Shown one piece after another: positions 28,110-37,042 of a stretch of 64,000 nucleotides of DNA. The DNA comes from Burkholderiales bacterium. Its GTDB lineage: Bacteria; Pseudomonadota; Gammaproteobacteria; Burkholderiales; Casimicrobiaceae. A program made the translations under genes and the position numbers. The stretch covers positions 1-64,000 of the forward strand of contig JANXNI010000058.1 of NCBI GenBank assembly GCA_025354165.1, in the 5' to 3' direction. Numbering within the stretch: position 1 is the stretch's first letter; each line of letters begins with the position of its first letter. The notes under the pieces are model-generated. The model saw nothing but the letters and a program-made list of their open reading frames with translations. It did no database searches and had not been told where the DNA came from.

Positions 28110-28595
28110 ATGAGCGCCGCCACGCAGCCGACGCGATACTGGGTTGGCGTTGCTTCGCAGGACCACGTCGCACGCGGCGTGGCAGGCGGGTTTTGCCAGC
28201 TTTGTCACGGCAAAGCTGCGCCACTCAAACGCATGTCGCCGGGTGACTGGATCGTCCACTACTCGCCGAAAGAGCGACTCGATGGTGTAGAGCTGTGTCA
28301 GCAGTTCACCGCTATTGGCGAGGTCATCGGCAACGACGTCTACGTCTTCGTAATGGCACCCCGTTTCGCGCCGTTTCGCCGTGACATCCGGTTTGCCAAG
28401 GCACAGGCAACACCGATTCGCCCACTGGTTGAAAAGCTCTCGTTTATTCGCGATCCGAAGCGTTGGGGTTACGTTTTTCGCTTCGGTCATTTCGAGATGT
28501 CGAGAGACGACTTCGAACTGATTGCGAGCCGAATGCTGGGCGACGTGCCCGACGTTGCATCGCGAGTGCCGGTGCAGTTCGCGCTCGCGGCCTGA
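28110..28595 (+). CDS. EVE domain protein (UPF0310 type)
   Basis: The 161-residue protein is a single EVE domain: YWVGVASQDHVARGVAGGF at the start, the aromatic/basic HGKAAPLKRMSPGDWIVHYS, then a second half with FAPFRRDI and RWGYVFRFGHFEM. EVE domains belong to the PUA-like superfamily and bind modified bases in DNA. Some are fused to or neighbour restriction and regulatory genes. Here it sits 2 bp after the VOC gene and 12 bp before a WYL regulator, so it is co-expressed with both. Confidence 0.85.
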   Translation: MSAATQPTRYWVGVASQDHVARGVAGGFCQLCHGKAAPLKRMSPGDWIVHYSPKERLDGVELCQQFTAIGEVIGNDVYVFVMAPRFAPFRRDIRFAKAQATPIRPLVEKLSFIRDPKRWGYVFRFGHFEMSRDDFELIASRMLGDVPDVASRVPVQFALAA

Positions 28596-28607
28596 CGGAC
28601 TGCACGG

Positions 28608-29315
28608 ATGCGCCGCGCAGACCGACTGTTTCGTATCGTCCAGTTTCTGCGCGGCCGTCGACTCACCACGGCGCAACAGTTAGCCAAATGGCTGCAAGTC
28701 AGCGAACGCACCATCTATCGCGACATCCGCGATCTGTCGCTCACCGGCACACCCATCGATGGCGAGGCGGGCGTGGGCTATCGCCTGCGCGGCGGATTCG
28801 AGTTGCCACCGCTCATGTTTGAACTCGAAGAAATCGAAGCCCTAACGCTTGGCGCGCGCATGGTCGAAGCGTGGAGTTCGCCGCAACTTGGCGCAGCCGC
28901 ACTATCCGCCATTGCCAAGATCGCCACCGCGCTGCCGCCCGAGCGCAGACAGTGGTTAGAGGCCAGCCGCACCTACGTGCCGCAGTTCCACATCCCGAAG
29001 CAACTTGGTGAACGATTCGAGCTTTTGCGCGGCGCGATTCGTGATCAGCTAATCGTGCATTTCGTCTACGCCGATGTCGCGAAGAGGCTCAGCGAACGGC
29101 GCGTGCGGCCGCTCTCGCTTTACTTCTGGGGCGAACACTGGACCCTCGCTGCGTGGTGCGAATCGCGCGACGACTTTCGTAGCTTTCGCATTGATCGTGT
29201 GATTCGTTTGCAGGTCACTGATGAGAAATTCAAAGAAGAGTCGGGCAAGCGACTGGCTGATTTCGTGCGGGCGCAGCGATCAGCGGCAATGGCCAGGAAC
29301 GACCCAATAGCGTAG
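28608..29315 (+). CDS. YafY-type transcriptional regulator with HTH and WYL domains
   Basis: An N-terminal winged helix-turn-helix (RLFRIVQFLRGRRLTTAQQL, then VSERTIYRDIRDL at about 33-45) is followed by a linker and a WYL domain. In the WYL core the usual W-Y-L triplet appears as LYFWGEHWTLAAWCE, with RSFRIDRV after it. WYL domains bind nucleic acid or nucleotide ligands and control the HTH. As the last gene of the VOC-EVE-WYL operon it probably represses that operon through the palindrome at 27669-27692. Length 235 is typical. Confidence 0.88.
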   Translation: MRRADRLFRIVQFLRGRRLTTAQQLAKWLQVSERTIYRDIRDLSLTGTPIDGEAGVGYRLRGGFELPPLMFELEEIEALTLGARMVEAWSSPQLGAAALSAIAKIATALPPERRQWLEASRTYVPQFHIPKQLGERFELLRGAIRDQLIVHFVYADVAKRLSERRVRPLSLYFWGEHWTLAAWCESRDDFRSFRIDRVIRLQVTDEKFKEESGKRLADFVRAQRSAAMARNDPIA

Positions 29316-29396
29316 CTATACTGTCGCGACCAAAAAGCGGGTTGGATTTCAGCAAAACCTGGAGTCAATTTCTGGCTGAAATTAGTAGAGGTGCAA

Positions 29397-29795
29397 ATGA
29401 TGAATGGTCGACGTTTAACTCCATCGGTCGGTGCTTTAATAGTTGCGTTCTGGCTGTGCATCACCACATCGGCGCTCGCTGCGCGAGAGTCCGAGTCAGA
29501 GCAAGCCGTACACCCGGACGCGTTAGCTCAGATCCAGACGATCTTGTCAGAGAAAGCGGCGCGCAGTCCAGTGGAAAACAAACTGGACTCCAACCTTCTT
29601 TACGGCATGCGGGCGCTGCAGCAACGGCGTTTCGGTCAGCTACGGATCGAGCCCGCGTATGTGGAGAGCTTTATGCAGGAACACGTCGCAGCCGACGAAA
29701 CCGTGCAAGTATCGATTCAGGCTAAGGTCAGCGATGGTCTGCTGGCCAGTCTCGCTGCTGCGGGAGCGCGCGATGTGAATGCACTAGCTGCCTAG
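29397..29795 (+). pseudogene. Signal peptide and propeptide of a secreted protease, ended by an in-frame TAG
   Basis: The start ATG 29397 follows AGAGG by five bases. The signal peptide MMNGRRLTPSVG plus a hydrophobic core is cleaved after TSALA. The ~105 mature residues look like a protease propeptide (helical, ending DGLLASLAAAGARDVNALAA). TAG at 29793-29795 ends it, but the same frame continues GEITARMPLTNLLDIASRND, the usual end of such propeptides, straight into the catalytic domain. The residue lost to TAG sits where Tyr or Phe would be expected, so a single-base nonsense change is the simplest reading. I label this half a broken-gene fragment, although separate translation of both halves is possible. 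Confidence 0.65.
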
Positions 29796-29813
29796 GGTGA
29801 GATCACCGCACGT

Positions 29814-32021
29814 ATGCCACTAACCAATCTGCTCGATATTGCGTCGCGCAACGACGTGCGCTTTATCGGACGTTTCGACCCAGGCGGCAGCGGCCGCTAC
29901 ATCCCGACCGCCGATGAGCTGCGCGCGCGCCTCGCCGATTTGCCTCGTGAGATTGCGAAGATCGGCTCGGTCACCTCGCAGGGCGTGGTCGCGCATGCCG
30001 CTGACAAATCCCACAGCACCGGCATCACCGGCACCGGCATCAAGATATGCGTGCTGTCGGATGGCGTCAATTCGCTAGCGGCGCGTCAGGCCAGCGGTGA
30101 TCTGCCGGCTTCGGTTGACGTTGTCACCGGACAAGCTGGCAATGGTGACGAAGGCACCGCGATGCTCGAAATCATCTATGACATGGCTCCCGGTGCCACG
30201 CTCGGCTTCGCGACCGCGACCGGTGGGACGGCCCAGATGGCCGCGAATATCCAGACGCTGCGCAACTCGCCGCACAACTGCAACATCATCGTAGATGACT
30301 GGACTTATTTCCTTGAGCCAGCCTTTCAGGAAGGGACCATCGCGCAAGCCGTCACCACGGTTGTGACGGGCGGCGCGTTGTACTTTTCCGACGCAGCCAA
30401 CTCCGGCAATCTTGCCCACAACCAGTCGGGCACGTGGGAGGGCGACTTCGTCAACGGTGGAGCGGTCGGTGCTCCTATTGTTGAAAGCGGGACGCTTCAC
30501 AGCTTCGGCGCTAATTCATTCAACACGATCACGACGAGCAGCTCTTTCTGCTGGTATGTGCTGACGTGGAGTGACCCGATGGGCGCGTCGACCAACGACT
30601 ATGACTTGTTCATCCTGAATTCGACGGGCACTACGGTGTTGTTCCAGTCAACGACCACGCAGAACGGCACACAAAACCCGCAGGAATTCGTCAACACCTG
30701 CACCAATTTGGCCAACGCGCGTATCGTCGTCGTCAACCGTTCCGGAGCTGCTGCAACGCGCGCGCTGCGCATTGACACCGAGCGCGGTCGCCTCGCTGTC
30801 GGCACCAACGGCAACACATTCGGACACAACGGTGGCGTCAATACGATTACGACGGCAGCAGTCAATGTCGCAACGGCGGGCGGCGGTGTGTTCGTCGGGG
30901 GCGCTGCCAATCCGGTCGAGAGCTTCAGCTCAGACGGTCCGCGCCGACTCTTCTACACACCTGCGGGCGCGGCAATCACCCCAGGCAATGTTCTGTTCGG
31001 TAGCAACGGCGGCACTTTGCTAAACAAGGTCGACATCACGGCCGCCGACGGTGTGACCACGACATCGCCGGGATTCACCACCTTTTTCGGCACCTCGGCC
31101 GCTGCGCCGCACGCTGGTGCAATCGCCGCGCTCGCATGGTCAGCCAAGCCGTCGGCGTCTTCGTCGACGACAAAGGCCGCGTTGCTCAGCTCGGTGCTCG
31201 ACAACGAGGCCGCAGGTTATGACGTGGCGGGCGGCGCAGGCATCGTCATGGCACCGGCCAGCGTTCGTGCGATGCTCAATCCGCTGGGCGTCACCAAATC
31301 CTTCTCGGCCGCGTCCATCACCGCCGGGACGACGTCCACGCTCACGATCACGCTCAGCAATTCGAACACCGTCGCTTTGAGCGGTATCGCATTGGCCGAC
31401 ACTTATCCGGCTCAGGTGGTTAACGCGGCGACGCCGACCGCCACGATCGCTGGTGCGGGCTGTACTGGCACGTTGACAGCGGCCGCTTCCGGTGGGTCAA
31501 TAACGCTGAGTGCGGGCACGGTACCAGCGTCCACCAATTGCATCATCACCGTGAAAGTCACCAGCAGCACGCCGGGCATTTACAGCGACGCGAGCGGCAG
31601 CCTCACGACGCCAATCGCGCTCAACACGGCCGCAGGATCAGCGACGCTAACTGTGCTGACCGCGCAATGCGTGCTTGATCTTGATGGCGACGGCGTCATT
31701 GACCCGCTGACTGATGGCCTGATACTCATCCGCGCCATGGCCGGACTGTCTGGACCGAACGCAATTGCTGGAGGCATCGGCAGCAGCCCCAGCCGCTCGA
31801 CGTGGAACGCGATCAGCCCCTATATCAACCCGGCGTTTCTCGACATTGACGGGAATAGCGCTGTCGATAGTAAGACCGATGGTTTGATGCTGCTGCGCAT
31901 GATGTTCAAGCTCAGCGGAGATGCGGTAACCAATAACGCGGTAGGCGTCGGCGCAACGCGCGCTAACTGGCCCGCGATTCGCGATTACGTCAACACTCAA
32001 TGCGGAACCAGCTTTAACTGA
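29814..32021 (+). CDS. Subtilase/S53-like serine peptidase domain with dockerin-like C-terminus
   Basis: This is the catalytic remainder of the gene starting at 29397, in the same frame. From ATG 29814 (preceded by GGTGAG 12 bases away) it has no signal peptide of its own. Motifs are Asp in GIKICVLSDGVNSL, DEGTAMLEIIYDMAPGA where subtilisins have His, and the nucleophile in FFGTSAAAPHAGAIAALAW. The Glu in place of His recalls the Ser-Glu-Asp sedolisin-like peptidases. A beta-sandwich domain follows (VTKSFSAASITAGTTSTLTI). The last ~115 residues hold two DxDGDG-type loops (LDLDGDGVIDPLTDGL and LDIDGNSAVDSKTDGLMLL), matching the end of the delta-60 protein at 18413. Without readthrough or restoration of the stop this protein would not be exported. 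Confidence 0.75.
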   Translation: MPLTNLLDIASRNDVRFIGRFDPGGSGRYIPTADELRARLADLPREIAKIGSVTSQGVVAHAADKSHSTGITGTGIKICVLSDGVNSLAARQASGDLPASVDVVTGQAGNGDEGTAMLEIIYDMAPGATLGFATATGGTAQMAANIQTLRNSPHNCNIIVDDWTYFLEPAFQEGTIAQAVTTVVTGGALYFSDAANSGNLAHNQSGTWEGDFVNGGAVGAPIVESGTLHSFGANSFNTITTSSSFCWYVLTWSDPMGASTNDYDLFILNSTGTTVLFQSTTTQNGTQNPQEFVNTCTNLANARIVVVNRSGAAATRALRIDTERGRLAVGTNGNTFGHNGGVNTITTAAVNVATAGGGVFVGGAANPVESFSSDGPRRLFYTPAGAAITPGNVLFGSNGGTLLNKVDITAADGVTTTSPGFTTFFGTSAAAPHAGAIAALAWSAKPSASSSTTKAALLSSVLDNEAAGYDVAGGAGIVMAPASVRAMLNPLGVTKSFSAASITAGTTSTLTITLSNSNTVALSGIALADTYPAQVVNAATPTATIAGAGCTGTLTAAASGGSITLSAGTVPASTNCIITVKVTSSTPGIYSDASGSLTTPIALNTAAGSATLTVLTAQCVLDLDGDGVIDPLTDGLILIRAMAGLSGPNAIAGGIGSSPSRSTWNAISPYINPAFLDIDGNSAVDSKTDGLMLLRMMFKLSGDAVTNNAVGVGATRANWPAIRDYVNTQCGTSFN

Positions 32022-32031
32022 TGGTGGGTAA

Positions 32032-33573
32032 ATGAACGGTGCAAAGAGTCTCGTCGAGACGTTGTTGAAATCCGGCGTGGACACCTGTTTCGCCAATCCC
32101 GGCACCAGCGAAATGCACTTCGTTGCGGCGCTCGATCAGAGCGTCGGCATGCACTGCGTGCTGGGCTTGCAGGAGAACGTGGTGACCGGGATGGCGGATG
32201 GTTATTACCGCATCAAAGGCAAGCCGGCTTGCACGCTGTTGCACTGCGGGCCCGGCCTCGCGAATGGTCTCGCTAACTTGCACAACGCGCGCCGCGCTCG
32301 CAGCGGCATCGTGAATATTGTCGGCGATCAGGCGACGTATCACCGTCCGCTCGATGCGCCGCTCACCGCCGATACCGAGAGCCTTGCGCGCGCCGTGTCC
32401 GCATGGGTGCACACCAGCGCGCATGCTGCTGATGTTGGGCGCGATACGGCCGTTGCTGTGCAAGCAGCGTCAGCGGCAACGGGCCGCATCGCAACGCTGA
32501 TTTTGCCGTCTGATACGTCGTGGGATGAGGGCGGCGTGGTGGCCGATGCGCTGCCGGTGCTTGTATCGCCCGCGATCAATCCGTTCGCCGTGCAGAACGC
32601 GGCTCGCGTGCTTCGTTCAAGCAAAAACGTATTGATTCTGATTGCCGGGAACGGAACGAACGCGCTGTCGCAATCGCTCGCGTGGCGCATCGCGCAGGCC
32701 ACTGGCGCGGCGCTGATGGCGGATTACATCACTGGCCACGTTGCACGCGGGCGCGGACGTTTGCAGCTGGATCGCGTGCCGTACAACACGGATCAGGCCG
32801 TCAAAGTGCTGAGCCGGTTTGAACACATCATTCTGGTGAGCGCGAAGCCGCCCGTCGGCTTTTTCGCTTATCCCGGCAAGCCGTCGAAGCAATATCCCGA
32901 CACCGCGCAACTGCATGTGCTCGCGCGCGAGGATCAGGACGCCGAGGCTGCGCTGCGGGCGCTGGTCGATGAGCTTGGCGCACCCGAAGTCGCTATCCCC
33001 GATCCCGGCCCGCGACCGGATATCGTGACCGGCGCACCGACGCCCGAAGGCCTCGCGCAAACGCTGGCGGCGGTGATGCCGGAGCACGCCATCATCGCGG
33101 ATGAGAGCGTGTCGTACGGTCGCGGCTTTTACAAAAACACCCATGCCGCACCCGCGCACGACTGGCTGCATCTTGTCGGTGGCGCCATTGGTGCGGGCAT
33201 GCCGATGGCGACTGGCGCGGCAATCGGCAGCGGCGGTCAGCGCCGCGTGATCAATTTGCAGGCGGACGGCTCGGCGATGTACTCGCTGCAATCGTTGTGG
33301 ACGCAAGCGCGCGAGCGGCTGCCGGTGACCACCATCCTGCTCAACAATCGCAAATACAGCATCCTGATCGGCGAATACAAAGCCGTTGGCGCGACGCCGG
33401 GCCCGACCGCGATGAGCATGCTCGATCTTGGCAACCCGAATCTCGACTGGGTCGCGCTCGCCAAAGGCATGGGCGTCGAAGCCGCGCGCGCGACGACGCT
33501 GGAAGCGTGCGCCGATCTCATGCGGCAAAGTTTCAAGCAGAGCGGGCCGTTTTTGATTGAACTGACGATTTAG
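32032..33573 (+). CDS. Thiamine pyrophosphate enzyme, acetolactate synthase-like
   Basis: The 513-residue protein has the three-domain TPP enzyme plan: an N-terminal Pyr domain with CFANPGTSEMHFV and the catalytic Glu in VLGLQENVVTGMADGYYR, a central domain, and a C-terminal PP domain. The PP domain has the TPP/Mg motif LQADGSAMYSLQSLWTQARE (GDG-like, ending in NNRKYSIL). Proteins of this subgroup (MdlC/IlvB-related, no FAD motif evident) include benzoylformate decarboxylase-like enzymes; the substrate is uncertain. GGTGGG precedes the ATG, ten bases after the protease stop, though functional linkage to the protease is unlikely. Confidence 0.82.
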   Translation: MNGAKSLVETLLKSGVDTCFANPGTSEMHFVAALDQSVGMHCVLGLQENVVTGMADGYYRIKGKPACTLLHCGPGLANGLANLHNARRARSGIVNIVGDQATYHRPLDAPLTADTESLARAVSAWVHTSAHAADVGRDTAVAVQAASAATGRIATLILPSDTSWDEGGVVADALPVLVSPAINPFAVQNAARVLRSSKNVLILIAGNGTNALSQSLAWRIAQATGAALMADYITGHVARGRGRLQLDRVPYNTDQAVKVLSRFEHIILVSAKPPVGFFAYPGKPSKQYPDTAQLHVLAREDQDAEAALRALVDELGAPEVAIPDPGPRPDIVTGAPTPEGLAQTLAAVMPEHAIIADESVSYGRGFYKNTHAAPAHDWLHLVGGAIGAGMPMATGAAIGSGGQRRVINLQADGSAMYSLQSLWTQARERLPVTTILLNNRKYSILIGEYKAVGATPGPTAMSMLDLGNPNLDWVALAKGMGVEAARATTLEACADLMRQSFKQSGPFLIELTI

Positions 33574-33655
33574 GCGTTTTCGTTGCTGGGAATTGCCCCG
33601 GATTAAGGCGGTTTTATGGCTCCTTCAGACGTCACGAGGAAGGCGCGATCACGAT

Positions 33656-33770
33656 TAGCTTTTGCCCAAATTAACCTGTAAAAAGGGGGTAGAGCCCGTA
33701 AATGGCATTTGTTGACTACAGCCATAAATGCCACGTAGCCCCAATCCAGAATGGGTTACAGCAAAAAGCT
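33656..33770. repeat. Copy D of the ~120 bp inverted-repeat element
   Basis: The ends are AGCTTTTGC (33657-33665) and GCAAAAAGCT (33761-33770). The centre is a perfect 8-bp hairpin, TGGCATTT and AAATGCCA (33703-33710, 33725-33732). The block AGCCCCAATCCAGAATGGG precedes the right end. The element ends one base before the cls stop codon (complement of 33772-33774). Confidence 0.75.
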
Positions 33771-33771
33771 A

Positions 33772-35175
33772 TTACAACTGAAATCCCGCCCAGAGCACCG
33801 CACCTTCGGCCACATCGCGCAGCAATCCCGGACGATCCGCAACGTACGCTACCGCTGATGTGCGCTCACGTTCAAACCACTCGCCAAATTGCTGGATTTC
33901 CGTCGCGCTGTGAAACGCGAACATTAATTCGTAATTCAGAAACAGGCTGCGGCTATCCAGATTGGCCGATCCCGCCAGCGCCAGTACATCGTCAATCACC
34001 GCCAGCTTGGCGTGCAGCATTTGCGGGGCCAGCCACACACGCGCGCCGGCGCCCGCCAGCGTGCGCAGCGCTCGATTGCGCGCCACATCCGACATGCGGT
34101 GGTTCGACCTCGCCGGAATCAGCAAATCCACTGTCACACCGCGCCGTGCTGCCAGACACAGCGCCAGCAACAGCGCCGAGTCCGGCACAAAGTACGGAGT
34201 GACCAGCGCCATGCGCGTTTGCGCGCGATAGGCGGCGGTCACCAATAGCGAGTAAACCGTATCGTCTACCTGATCCGGGCCCGACGCGATGAGCTGCGCG
34301 CCCGCCGACTCAGGCGCGGGCAACCACGTCGCAGGCGGCGGAAGCGCCAGATATGGACGACCGCGCGCGAACGCCCAATCGTGCTCAAACAGCGCATGCG
34401 CCTGCACCACGAGCGGCCCGCGCAAATCAAACGTCAGGTCGTGCCACGCCGCCGTTTCAGCATTACCTTCAAAATATTCAACGGCCAGATTGCGCCCGCC
34501 GCACCACACACGCTGGCCGTCCTGCGCCGCGTCCACCACCAGGAGCTTGCGATGATCACGCAGATTGCTTCGCCCTTTTTTAAACGGCGAATGCAGCGGC
34601 GGCACGAACAGCAAAAATTCGCCACCGCAATCGGTCAACGAGCGCAGTCGCGGCCGACCCGCCATCAGACTGCCAAGCCCATCGAGCAACAGCCGCACCT
34701 TCACGCCAGCGCGCGCTTTCGCGCAAAGCCGTTCGATCACCGCCTCGCCAATCTCGTCGCGACCGAGAATGAAGGTACAAAGATCAACCGTGTGCTGTGC
34801 GCCATCCAGCGTGTCCCACAACGCATTCAACGCCTGCTTGCCATCGGCATGTAACGTGAATTCGCGGTACGCCGCAGGCTCCGGCTGCTGTAGCGTCAGG
34901 ATCGTCTGCACGGGCCACGAAGCCGTCGCGTAAATACTGCTCAGCGTCGCAATGGGAAGCGCATCCGGCCGCGCCCGTTTGCGCGAACCAAACAAAAGAA
35001 AAGCCGGTAGCGCCACATACGGCATCAGCAAAATGAACAACACCCACGCAATAGCCGCCGTCGGATGTCGCCGTTGATGCATCACATGCGACGCAATAAC
35101 GTAAGTCAGCACCGCCAACGCCGACACCAGCCCGTGCAGCGTCAGCCAGTAAGCGGGAGTCAGACCGTGAAACAT
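33772..35175 (-). CDS. cls: Cardiolipin synthase (phospholipase D family)
   Basis: The enzyme condenses phosphatidylglycerol molecules to cardiolipin in the inner membrane. Two N-terminal transmembrane segments (about 9-30 and 38-60) are followed by two PLD domains with HKD-type motifs. The first is LRDHRKLLVVDA (about 205-216) and the second is MLHAKLAVIDDVLALAGSAN (about 385). The length of 467 matches ClsA-type enzymes. It is transcribed away from the restriction-modification genes, and its stop codon touches repeat copy D. Confidence 0.93.
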   Translation of the reverse strand: MFHGLTPAYWLTLHGLVSALAVLTYVIASHVMHQRRHPTAAIAWVLFILLMPYVALPAFLLFGSRKRARPDALPIATLSSIYATASWPVQTILTLQQPEPAAYREFTLHADGKQALNALWDTLDGAQHTVDLCTFILGRDEIGEAVIERLCAKARAGVKVRLLLDGLGSLMAGRPRLRSLTDCGGEFLLFVPPLHSPFKKGRSNLRDHRKLLVVDAAQDGQRVWCGGRNLAVEYFEGNAETAAWHDLTFDLRGPLVVQAHALFEHDWAFARGRPYLALPPPATWLPAPESAGAQLIASGPDQVDDTVYSLLVTAAYRAQTRMALVTPYFVPDSALLLALCLAARRGVTVDLLIPARSNHRMSDVARNRALRTLAGAGARVWLAPQMLHAKLAVIDDVLALAGSANLDSRSLFLNYELMFAFHSATEIQQFGEWFERERTSAVAYVADRPGLLRDVAEGAVLWAGFQL

Positions 35176-35626
35176 CAGTTAGATTTATATGCGCACACGC
35201 ATGCTCTGCCGCGTGTTCTGGGGCGAAGCGTGCTCCTCGCGTACGCCATCGCAATCAGGCTCGACTTGCTACTGTCGCGTTGATTTCGTTGACTGAAAAT
35301 GGCTGTTATGGGCCTCATGCTGCTCGCGGATCAGGGATGAAACCGCATTATGTCCATCCGCAAGCTTTGCGGCGGTCTCGGTCGCCAGCGCAGCAAGCGA
35401 AACGCGCACGCCCACTCTCGATGTCCCAAGCGACGCTAAACAAGTCAAATGCAGGAGAGTTGCCAGGCCGAAGAGCAATGGGACTGGCAAAGCTTGCAAT
35501 CAGTACATCCTGTAGCGCACGCGGGATTGACGCTCAAAAAGTCGCAACTGGACGAATCGACAGCTATCATCTTGGCGATAATTGTCTTTAGCCGCGTTGA
35601 TCGCATAGTCAGGTTCTCCAGAATAC
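35176..35626. other. 451-bp gap without a convincing gene
   Basis: This gap separates cls from the methyltransferase gene. Short frames on both strands (for example 35269-35499 minus, TTG start) lack a ribosome-binding site and recognisable motifs. It should contain the promoters of both neighbours. I see no controller gene or repeat. A faint resemblance to a glycine riboswitch at 35449-35500 was rejected. Confidence 0.5.
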
Positions 35627-37042
35627 ATGAATTCAAGCGTCGTTGATTCTTTGCGGCACGAAGCCAACGCGAAGTTAGATCCGAAGCGCAAGAGCGCGTT
35701 GGGGCAGTTCATGACGCCCTACAAAGTCGCCGAATTCATGGCGAATTTGTTTACACAGCGCAGCGATGTCGTGTTGCTCGACGCTGGGGCGGGCATTGGA
35801 TCGTTAACGCTGGCTGCGAGCGAAGTGCTGGATATCGTACGAGCGGAGGCGTGGGAGTTGGATCCGGTGATGATCGCCTATCTGGAGTCGAATCTCGACG
35901 GCTTGGGCGTTTCCTATGAAATTCACGAAACGGACTTCGTTCTTGATTCGGTAGACCGGATTCAGTTCATGAGCGGCACGCGATTCACGCACGCGATTCT
36001 GAATCCGCCGTACAGAAAAATCAGCGCACAGTCGGTCCATCGTTTCGCCTGTCGACAGGTCGGTCTGGAGACCGTCAATCTTTACACGGCCTTTCTCGCT
36101 TTGGCCATCCTGCAAATGCGCGAACTAGGCGAAATTGTCATCATCATTCCGCGCTCATTTTGCAACGGCCCATACTACAAACCGTTTCGCGAACTGATGC
36201 TAGCGGAGTGCTCGATTGACGCTATACACGTGTTTGAATCGCGCGACAAAGCGTTCAAGGACGACGATGTGCTTCAGGAGAACGTGATTCTCAAACTCAC
36301 GCGCGGCGGCGTGCAGAGATCGGTCAAATTGTCCGTTTCGCGCGACGCCAGTTTTGCTGATTTGCAGCAACGCGAACTCGAATTCGATCGCGTCGTACAA
36401 CCGGGTGATCGCGAAAAATTCATCTGCATACCGCTGGAAGACGAAGCGCTCGATCACGGTGGTCTGTTTGTACATTCACTGCGCGAACTTGGCGTTGAAG
36501 TGTGTACTGGGCCGGTCGTTGATTTTCGTCTGAAGAATTGGTGGAGTCAGAGCCCGCAGCCAGGCACTGTTCCGTGCCTCTATCCGCATCACTTTACGGC
36601 AGATGGTTTTCACTGGCCGAAGGAACACAAGAAACCAAATGCACTATTTCGCTCACCGGAGGTCGATAAGTGGCTAATGCGAGAAGGAATTTACGTGCTC
36701 GTCAAACGATTCTCCGCGAAGGAAGAGCGCCGTCGCGTTGTCGCGCATCTTGTGACACCGCAAGACACGCGAAGTGAATGGGTCGGCTTCGAAAATCACT
36801 GGAACGTTTTGCACATCGGCAAGCGCGGTTTGCCAATGGAGATCGCGAACGGCCTGACCTGTTTTTTGAACAGCACGCCGCTCGACGATTATTTTCGCGT
36901 GTTCTCTGGCCACACTCAGGTGAACGCTACGGATTTGCGCAACATGAAATTTCCGAGCATTGAAAAGCTTGAACGCGTGGGACGAGCTTATAGCCGCCAC
37001 CTCAGCCAAGAAGCGACTGACGAACTGGTGCGATTAGCGTGA
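35627..37042 (+). CDS. DNA adenine methyltransferase of a BsuBI/PstI-like type II system
   Basis: The protein methylates adenine N6 in the recognition site and so protects host DNA. Motifs are GQFMTPYKVAEFMANLF (about 25-41), AdoMet-binding LLDAGAGIGSLTLAA (about 48-62), EAWELDP, and the catalytic ILNPPYRKIS (NPPY near residue 124). The C-terminal half (NHWNVLHIGKRGL, VFSGHTQVNATDLRNM) looks like the target-recognition region of Eco57I/PstI-type enzymes. Length 471. Its TGA overlaps the GTG start of the endonuclease gene (GTGA), so the pair is coupled. No strong Shine-Dalgarno precedes the ATG. Confidence 0.9.
   Translation: MNSSVVDSLRHEANAKLDPKRKSALGQFMTPYKVAEFMANLFTQRSDVVLLDAGAGIGSLTLAASEVLDIVRAEAWELDPVMIAYLESNLDGLGVSYEIHETDFVLDSVDRIQFMSGTRFTHAILNPPYRKISAQSVHRFACRQVGLETVNLYTAFLALAILQMRELGEIVIIIPRSFCNGPYYKPFRELMLAECSIDAIHVFESRDKAFKDDDVLQENVILKLTRGGVQRSVKLSVSRDASFADLQQRELEFDRVVQPGDREKFICIPLEDEALDHGGLFVHSLRELGVEVCTGPVVDFRLKNWWSQSPQPGTVPCLYPHHFTADGFHWPKEHKKPNALFRSPEVDKWLMREGIYVLVKRFSAKEERRRVVAHLVTPQDTRSEWVGFENHWNVLHIGKRGLPMEIANGLTCFLNSTPLDDYFRVFSGHTQVNATDLRNMKFPSIEKLERVGRAYSRHLSQEATDELVRLA

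Noticed and set aside
32617-33528. 303-residue open frame opposite the TPP enzyme
   Set aside because: It has no motifs and is Arg/Gln-rich, typical of antisense shadow frames.
35269-35499. 76-residue frame on the minus strand upstream of cls
   Set aside because: TTG start without a ribosome-binding site, no recognisable motif, and no conserved neighbour.
35449-35500. Resemblance to a glycine riboswitch (GGAGAG, CCGAAGAGCAA)
   Set aside because: The conserved CTCTCAGGCAAAAGGAC half and the second aptamer are missing, GGAGAG has no pairing partner, and the downstream gene is a methyltransferase with no link to glycine.
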